Source: RUG11272 sp045226335
GTDB taxonomy: Bacteria > Bacillota > Clostridia > Christensenellales > Aristaeellaceae
Direction of reading: 5' to 3'
Assembly (NCBI GenBank): GCA_045226335.1
Contig: JBGVCH010000109.1
Location: 1-9,130 of the forward strand
DNA length: 9,130 nt
The notes beneath the pieces are model-generated. The model ran no database searches and had not been told where the DNA came from. It worked only from the letters and a program-made list of their open reading frames with translations. Shown piece after piece: positions 4,929 through 9,130 of this stretch (its first letter is position 1; each line of letters opens with the position of its first letter). A program made the translations under genes and the position numbers.

Positions 4929-5597
4929 ATGGCTGGATTGATTCAATGCCCCAACTGTCTTTCCATGGTGGACAGCGCGGACGCGTTCTGCATGCTGTGC
5001 GGACACAGCCTTGCGGGCGTGGCGGCCGCTGCGGAAGCGGCTCCCGCGGTGGAGCCCGCGTTCGTTCCCGCGGAAGAGCCGGTATTCGATCCCGCGGCGG
5101 AGCCCGCGCCTAAGGTGGTGCTGAAGAAGGAAGAAGCACCCGCTCTTTACTGCCCCAACGGCCACGCCGTGACCAATCCGGGCCTGGGCTTCTGCGACAT
5201 CTGCGGCGCCCTGCTGGTGACGGAAGTCCCGGCGGCTCCGGCGGAAGAGCCCGCGCCGGCTGTTCCGGACGTTCCGGCGGTCCGCTTTGTCTCCAGCAAG
5301 TGCCGAATCTGCGGCACAACGATCTATGACGACACCCTGGAGTACTGCCCCAACTGCGGCAATCTCCTGACGCCGGGTTCGCTGGTTCCGCTGCCCACCT
5401 GGACCTGCAGGTCCTGCGGTGCCGAAAACGACGAATCCAACGCCTTCTGCCTGAACTGCGGCCAGCCCAGAACGGCGGCGGCGCCGCACGCGGCAGAGCC
5501 CAAGAAGCACGCCCCGCCGCCTCCCCGCCCCGCCGGCATGAAGCCCCCGACCGACGACGACCTGATGGTCAAGTCCCGCGGCGGAAACTGGACCTGA
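4929..5597 (+). CDS. Protein with four zinc ribbons and Pro/Ala/Glu linkers
   Basis: The 222-residue protein carries four zinc-ribbon knuckle pairs: C7-PN-C10 with C21-ML-C24; C75-PNG-H79 with C89-DI-C92 (one Cys replaced by His); C125-RI-C128 with C140-PN-C143; and C160-RS-C163 with C174-LN-C177. Linkers are rich in Pro, Ala and Glu (about 30-73 and 98-118), and the tail (180-222) is proline-rich with Lys, Arg and Asp. No signal peptide or membrane span is seen, so it should be cytosolic. Ribbons of this type often act in protein or nucleic-acid binding; here a role as adaptor or phosphorylation target of the neighbouring kinase is inferred, with Ser/Thr residues in ribbons and tail as possible sites. 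An upstream in-frame ATG (4869) lacks an SD; AGGAGGT (4916-4922) supports 4929. It is the first gene of the operon, 25 nt before the vWA gene. Confidence 0.88.
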   Translation: MAGLIQCPNCLSMVDSADAFCMLCGHSLAGVAAAAEAAPAVEPAFVPAEEPVFDPAAEPAPKVVLKKEEAPALYCPNGHAVTNPGLGFCDICGALLVTEVPAAPAEEPAPAVPDVPAVRFVSSKCRICGTTIYDDTLEYCPNCGNLLTPGSLVPLPTWTCRSCGAENDESNAFCLNCGQPRTAAAPHAAEPKKHAPPPPRPAGMKPPTDDDLMVKSRGGNWT

Positions 5598-5622
5598 ACC
5601 TGTGTAAAGGAGGACCACCGAC

Positions 5623-6312
5623 ATGAGTGAATACGGACAATTTGGTTCCTACGACGTGGACGTCTGCCTGGTGATCGACAAAACCGGCAGCATGCGGCCC
5701 ATCATGGACACCGTGAAGAGCAACGCGCTGAACCTGTACAGCGACGTGAAGAACTCCCTGGAGAAGAAGGGCAAGCACGTGGGACAGTTCCGGATCCGGG
5801 TCGTCTGGTTCGGCGACTACCTGGCGGATGAGGAGCCCATGCTGCTCTCCTCCTTCCTGAAGATGCCCGACGAGGTGGAGACCTATCAGGAGTTTGTCAA
5901 CGCGGTGCGGCCCGCCGGCGGCGGCGACGCTCCCGAGGACGGCCTGGAGGCGCTGGCCTATGCCATCCGCTCCGACTGGTGCCGGACGGGCTGGAAGAAG
6001 CGCCATATCATCGCCCTGTTCACCGACGCCCCCGCCCATGAGCTGGGCTTCGGCAAGTCGGACCCCAACTACCCCAAGGTGGGCATGCCGGCGGACTTCG
6101 GCGAGCTGACGGAGATGTGGGGCGACGAGGACTTCCCGGGCGAGATGGACTTCAGCGCCAAGCGGCTGCTGCTTTTCGCCCCGGACAAGTCCTTCTGGCA
6201 CACCATCGCCAACGCCTGGGAGAACGTGGTCATCCACCCCGTGGCCGACGCTACCGGTCTGGAGGACGTCTCTTACCAGGCCATGCTGGACGCCATCGTG
6301 AACAGTGTGTGA
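5623..6312 (+). CDS. von Willebrand factor A (vWA) domain protein with intact MIDAS
   Basis: The 229 residues form essentially one vWA domain. The metal-ion-dependent adhesion site is complete in outline: D19-K-T21-G-S23 (a D-x-T-x-S variant) after a hydrophobic strand DVCLVI, an acidic second loop in GGGDAPEDGLEAL (99-111), and D135 in LFTDAPAH. The combination DxTGSM + GGGDAPED + DAPAH resembles vWA domains of the alpha-kinase-linked (VWKA) type and bacterial relatives more than classic integrin-like ones. There is no signal peptide or membrane segment, so it is probably an intracellular vWA that binds a partner through Mg2+. SD AAAGGAGG (5606-5613) lies 9 nt before the ATG. It is followed after 47 nt by the PP2C gene and then the kinase, the set known from TerY-P triads, where the vWA protein (TerY) works with a phosphatase and kinase. 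No extra zinc or OB domain is seen. Confidence 0.9.
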   Translation: MSEYGQFGSYDVDVCLVIDKTGSMRPIMDTVKSNALNLYSDVKNSLEKKGKHVGQFRIRVVWFGDYLADEEPMLLSSFLKMPDEVETYQEFVNAVRPAGGGDAPEDGLEALAYAIRSDWCRTGWKKRHIIALFTDAPAHELGFGKSDPNYPKVGMPADFGELTEMWGDEDFPGEMDFSAKRLLLFAPDKSFWHTIANAWENVVIHPVADATGLEDVSYQAMLDAIVNSV

Positions 6313-6315
6313 TCC

Positions 6316-6357
6316 GCCTGAGGACGGTGCCAGAAGAAAAACCTGCCTGAGGACGGT
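6316..6357 (+). repeat. 13-bp direct repeat covering the PP2C ribosome binding site
   Basis: GCCTGAGGACGGT occurs at 6316-6328 and again at 6345-6357, 29 bp apart. The second copy contains TGAGGA, the probable SD of the PP2C gene. The first copy is not followed by a start codon in a long frame. It may result from a small duplication between the two genes, or offer two ribosome docking sites. Confidence 0.7.
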
Positions 6358-6359
6358 AT

Positions 6360-7343
6360 ATGATGAAGGACAAGACCCTGATCAGCGATCTGGACTGCAT
6401 TATGCTGATCGAACACAAGCCCCTGGGGGACAAGGGCGAGGACACGTTTGCTTTTGACAACGGGCGGCCGGACATCCACACCATCGCGGTTTTCGATGGC
6501 TGCGGCGGTGCCGGCGCCTGGAAGTATCCCGAGTTCAGCAATGCCTCGGGAGCTTTTGTCGCGGCGCAGATGACGGCGGGCCGCTTTCCGGAGTGGTTCG
6601 CCGGCGTAAAACCCGAGGACTGCGGGGATCCGGAGGGCCTGGCCCGGTCTTTCGGGGCTTTCATCCGCAATGAGCTGTGCTCCATCAAGGATCTCTGCGC
6701 GCCCATGGGGGTTTCAGGCTCCATGGTGAAGTCCTTCCCCTGCACGGCCTCCATTGCCCTGATCACCAAGGCGGAGGAGGATCTGATCCTGCTGACGGCC
6801 CTCAACGTGGGGGACTCCCGGGTCTACCTGATGACGGAGGACTACGGGCTGGTGCAGCTGACCAGGGACGACACCCGGGGCAATCCCGACGCCCTGGAGA
6901 ACCTGCGGGACAACGCGCCGCTCTCCGACATGATCAACGCCGACCGGGAATTCAAGGTCAAGCACCGGCAGGTCAAGCTGGAAAAGCCCTGCGTCGTGCT
7001 GTGCGCGACGGACGGTATGTTCGGCTACCTGCCCACCCCCATGCACTTCGAGTATACGCTGCTGGACGCCCTGATGAACAGCGCCACGCCGGGAGAGTTT
7101 GAGAACCGGTTCAAATCCGCCGTCGTCAAGGTGACCGGTGACGACAGCACCTGCGTCATCGCCATGTACGGCTGGGAGACCTTCGACGCCTTCAAGCGCG
7201 GCATGACCCACCGGTACAACACCGTGAAGGGCTACATCGACCGGATTGAGGCGGCGGATTCCCCGGAGGAGCGGGAGAAGGTCATTCAGCAGGTGTGGAG
7301 CAAATACAGGACAGGAACGATCTTTGACGAAATGCAGGTGTGA
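6360..7343 (+). CDS. PP2C-family serine/threonine phosphatase
   Basis: The 327-residue protein is a metal-dependent PPM/PP2C phosphatase, expected to remove phosphate from Ser/Thr residues using two Mn2+/Mg2+ ions. Visible motifs are GEDTFAF (D28), the VFDGCGG metal motif (D46), PCTAS (128-131), NVGDSRVYL (149-157), CATDGMFGYL (215-224, D218) and GDDSTCVIAMYGW (260-272, D261/D262), so the key Asp residues are kept. A helical tail (about 273-327) follows the domain and is of unknown use. There is no membrane segment, so it is cytosolic. Start: two adjacent ATGs at 6360 and 6363; TGAGGA (6348-6353) gives gaps of 6 or 9 nt, so both fit. Its stop overlaps the kinase start by 4 nt, strong evidence for translational coupling and balanced kinase/phosphatase supply. 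An SpoIIE-type role is possible in principle, but kinase linkage favours the PrpC/PppA-like role. Confidence 0.93.
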   Translation: MMKDKTLISDLDCIMLIEHKPLGDKGEDTFAFDNGRPDIHTIAVFDGCGGAGAWKYPEFSNASGAFVAAQMTAGRFPEWFAGVKPEDCGDPEGLARSFGAFIRNELCSIKDLCAPMGVSGSMVKSFPCTASIALITKAEEDLILLTALNVGDSRVYLMTEDYGLVQLTRDDTRGNPDALENLRDNAPLSDMINADREFKVKHRQVKLEKPCVVLCATDGMFGYLPTPMHFEYTLLDALMNSATPGEFENRFKSAVVKVTGDDSTCVIAMYGWETFDAFKRGMTHRYNTVKGYIDRIEAADSPEEREKVIQQVWSKYRTGTIFDEMQV

Positions 7344-8989
7344 TACAGGTGCAGAATATCGGCCGCTACAAGCAGATGACAGAGTTCACCACGGAGAACG
7401 CGGGCACGGCGGAATGGTGCCGTGCCTCCCTGGACGGGGTGGACTATTTTGTCAAGAAATTCCAGAGCCCGGTCTATCCCAGCAGCGACGTGGAGCTGCC
7501 GGAGAAGAAGATGAAGGCCCGGATCCTTCGCTTCCACAACGCCCTGGAAAAGAAGAAGAAGCTCTATGAGTGCCTCAACGCCCAGAACAGTTCCGGCGCG
7601 CTGCTGGTGCCCGTGGAGGTCATGAACTATCAGTATCACATCTGCACCATCGCGGAGTTCGTCACGGGCAACGTGCGGCCGAAGGATGTCTGCCACCTGA
7701 ATGAATGGCAGCGCCTGGTGCTCATGCGCACCCTCACCAAAGCCCTGATGAACGTCCACGCCGCCGGCGTCGTCCACAGCGACATGAAGCCGGAGAACGT
7801 GGTTATCGAGCAAAGCGAGGAGGGCAACTGCCGCCTGCGCCTGATCGACTTCGACGGCAGCTTTTTCATGGACGACGCCCCCTGCAAGCCGGATGATGTC
7901 CACGGCGACCCGGCCTACTTTGCCCCGGAGGCCTATCGGCTGTCCATGGGCGAAGAGGTGACCCTGGACCACCGCATCGACATCTTCGCCCTGGGCATCA
8001 TCCTGCACTATTTCTGGTGCGGCCGCCTGCCGGACAAGCCCGCGGACCAGACCGTGGGTGAGTGTATCCTGCGGGGCGGGAGCGTGACCCTGGACGCTTC
8101 CCTCCCCCTGGCCCTGCGGATGACCATCATGAAAATGCTGGACGTAAACCCGGACCAGCGCCTCTCCTGCCGGGATGTGGATCAGGTGCTGGGGGCCCAG
8201 ATCATGAGCGGCCGCTATCCCCCCAGGCCGCTGGTGGTCATCGCCAGGCCCCATGATAATCCGGAACCCTCAAAGGGCCCAAAGGGTCCAAAGAATAACG
8301 ATTCGGACAAGGGCTCGTCCGGCGGCGGCTCCTCAAAGGGCGTCAAGACGATCCTGGTCCTGGAGGTCGACACCAAGGGGAACACCATCGATTCCCGCAA
8401 GGTGGACGTTCCCTACGGAGGGTCCACGGAAATCCGCGCCCGGAGCATCAACGGCTGCAAGCTGATTTCCGAGAGTGTGCACAACGTGTCCGTCAGCAAG
8501 ACCGGCCTGACGCCCCACGCCACCGTCCGCTTCACCTACGAACGGGTCGGCGGCAAAAAGATGAGCGCCGGTGTCATTGTCATGCTGTGCATCCTGGTCA
8601 CGGCGCTGCTCATCGGCATCGGTGTGGTGGTGGCGAATGCGGGGAAGACGAGTAAGATTGATAAGAACAGGAGCAATTCTATTTATCCCGGCTATAATGC
8701 GAGGATTGATCTCAAACGCGGCTCGTCAAGAGATTTCTATCACACGCCGGACATCGCCGGGAAATATACCATCCTCACAAGCGGAAGTGCCGATACCAGA
8801 CTGGAAGTGTACGCCTATGATGGCCGCACATACAACAGAATCGACACCGCGGATGATTACGGCAGCGATTATGACTTCAGGCTTACCGTAAGTCTGGAAA
8901 AAGACGTGACCTATCGTTTCACGGTGTCCAACAAAAACGCGTATTGGTCAAACGCTGACTACTTCTGGCTGTATTTCGACAGAAACTGA
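7340..8989 (+). CDS. Transmembrane Ser/Thr-type protein kinase with outer PPC-like domain
   Basis: The 549-residue protein has a kinase domain (about 8-285): VAIK-type lysine in YFVKKF (K39/K40), catalytic loop HSDMKPENV (D148), metal-binding LIDFDGSF (D170, in place of DFG), GDPAYFAPE (189-197) and DIFALGIIL (214-222). The glycine-rich loop is poor. A Gly/Ser/Lys linker (about 304-335) leads to a beta domain (336-400) that reads like MucBP/Ig-like surface repeats (GNTIDSRKVDVPYGGSTEIRA...). One membrane span lies at 409-431. Outside, residues 445-549 resemble a PPC (pre-peptidase C-terminal) beta-sandwich: YTILTSGSADTRLEVYAYDG...DDYGSDYDFRLTVSLEKDVTYRFTVS. The likely role is a sensor kinase whose outer domain detects a ligand or surface state. 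GTG at 7340 overlaps the PP2C stop; a second GTG at 7349 has AGGTG (7336-7340) 8 nt upstream and may be the true start. Codon use becomes clearly more A/T-rich after about 8635. No PASTA repeats, so it is not a PrkC orthologue. Confidence 0.92.
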   Translation: MIQVQNIGRYKQMTEFTTENAGTAEWCRASLDGVDYFVKKFQSPVYPSSDVELPEKKMKARILRFHNALEKKKKLYECLNAQNSSGALLVPVEVMNYQYHICTIAEFVTGNVRPKDVCHLNEWQRLVLMRTLTKALMNVHAAGVVHSDMKPENVVIEQSEEGNCRLRLIDFDGSFFMDDAPCKPDDVHGDPAYFAPEAYRLSMGEEVTLDHRIDIFALGIILHYFWCGRLPDKPADQTVGECILRGGSVTLDASLPLALRMTIMKMLDVNPDQRLSCRDVDQVLGAQIMSGRYPPRPLVVIARPHDNPEPSKGPKGPKNNDSDKGSSGGGSSKGVKTILVLEVDTKGNTIDSRKVDVPYGGSTEIRARSINGCKLISESVHNVSVSKTGLTPHATVRFTYERVGGKKMSAGVIVMLCILVTALLIGIGVVVANAGKTSKIDKNRSNSIYPGYNARIDLKRGSSRDFYHTPDIAGKYTILTSGSADTRLEVYAYDGRTYNRIDTADDYGSDYDFRLTVSLEKDVTYRFTVSNKNAYWSNADYFWLYFDRN

Positions 8990-9030
8990 CGCGACCCGAA
9001 CCACGGAAAACAGACCTTGGAGGGGAAGGC

Positions 9031-9130
9031 ATGATTTGCAAGACATGCGGAAAGCAGTTTACCGGCGAGGCCTGTCCGACCTGCGGGATCAAACCAGAGA
9101 GCGAGGGCCGGAGCGACGAACTGGTCAAAC
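9031..9130 (+). CDS. Zinc-ribbon protein, N-terminal part (runs off window)
   Basis: Only the first 33 residues are visible. They hold C3-KT-C6 and C15-PT-C18, a compact zinc ribbon at the extreme N-terminus, followed by a polar charged stretch (KPESEGRSDELVK). This layout is common in Clostridia membrane or regulatory proteins that place a zinc ribbon before a linker and further domains; the rest cannot be seen. GGAGGGG (9019-9025) lies 5 nt before the ATG. It starts 41 nt after the kinase stop with no terminator between, so it is probably the fifth gene of the operon, and a second zinc-ribbon protein in the same module. Confidence 0.85.
   Translation, partial: MICKTCGKQFTGEACPTCGIKPESEGRSDELVK

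Noticed and set aside
4929..9130. Type VI secretion or ESX cluster
   Set aside because: Kinase and PP2C fit such control pairs, but no structural secretion gene or FHA protein is visible in the window.

Overview
The window looks like a GC-rich Bacillota chromosome, probably a gut- or rumen-type Clostridia. Evidence for this is the gene order tuf-rpmG-secE-nusG-rplK-rplA, a SecE with one membrane span, strong AGGAGG ribosome binding sites, sigma-A-like promoters and a BspA-type leucine-rich-repeat secreted protein. The lineage is an inference from gene order and style; no rRNA is present to confirm it. All genes read on the + strand.

Region 1 (1-3264) is the housekeeping translation/secretion block: the 3' end of tuf (EF-Tu), rpmG (zinc-binding L33), secE, nusG, rplK (L11) and rplA (L1), closed by a strong intrinsic terminator. 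Two things stand out. SecE is about three times its usual size: after its single membrane span it carries a tandem-repeat Glu/Ala/Lys/Thr stalk and a C-terminal beta-rich domain, which by known topology should lie outside the cell. Also, rplK and rplA are each preceded by a similar hairpin of the form GUGG-GA-...-CCAC, which I read as two L1-binding sites for autogenous control. The usual next genes rplJ-rplL do not follow.

Region 2 (3265-4780) holds one monocistronic unit: a promoter with an extended -10 inside an inverted repeat, a secreted BspA-like leucine-rich-repeat protein with a signal peptide, and a terminator.

Region 3 (4829-9130, runs off the end) is the most interesting part. A near-consensus promoter (TTGAAA-17-TATAAT) drives a tight operon: a protein with four zinc ribbons, a von Willebrand A (vWA) protein with a complete metal site and a GGGDAPED motif, a PP2C-family phosphatase, a membrane-spanning Ser/Thr-type kinase that overlaps the phosphatase by 4 nt, and the start of another zinc-ribbon protein. 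The kinase has an atypical catalytic core (HSD, DFD), a domain resembling MucBP/Ig-like surface repeats on its cytosolic side, one membrane span, and an outer domain resembling the PPC (pre-peptidase C-terminal) fold. Kinase + PP2C + vWA matches the logic of the TerY-P triads and of kinase/phosphatase pairs that control secretion systems. Here zinc-ribbon proteins stand where FHA or Ter partners might be expected. I read it as a candidate signalling module in which an outside signal drives reversible phosphorylation of zinc-ribbon or vWA partners; its function is unknown.
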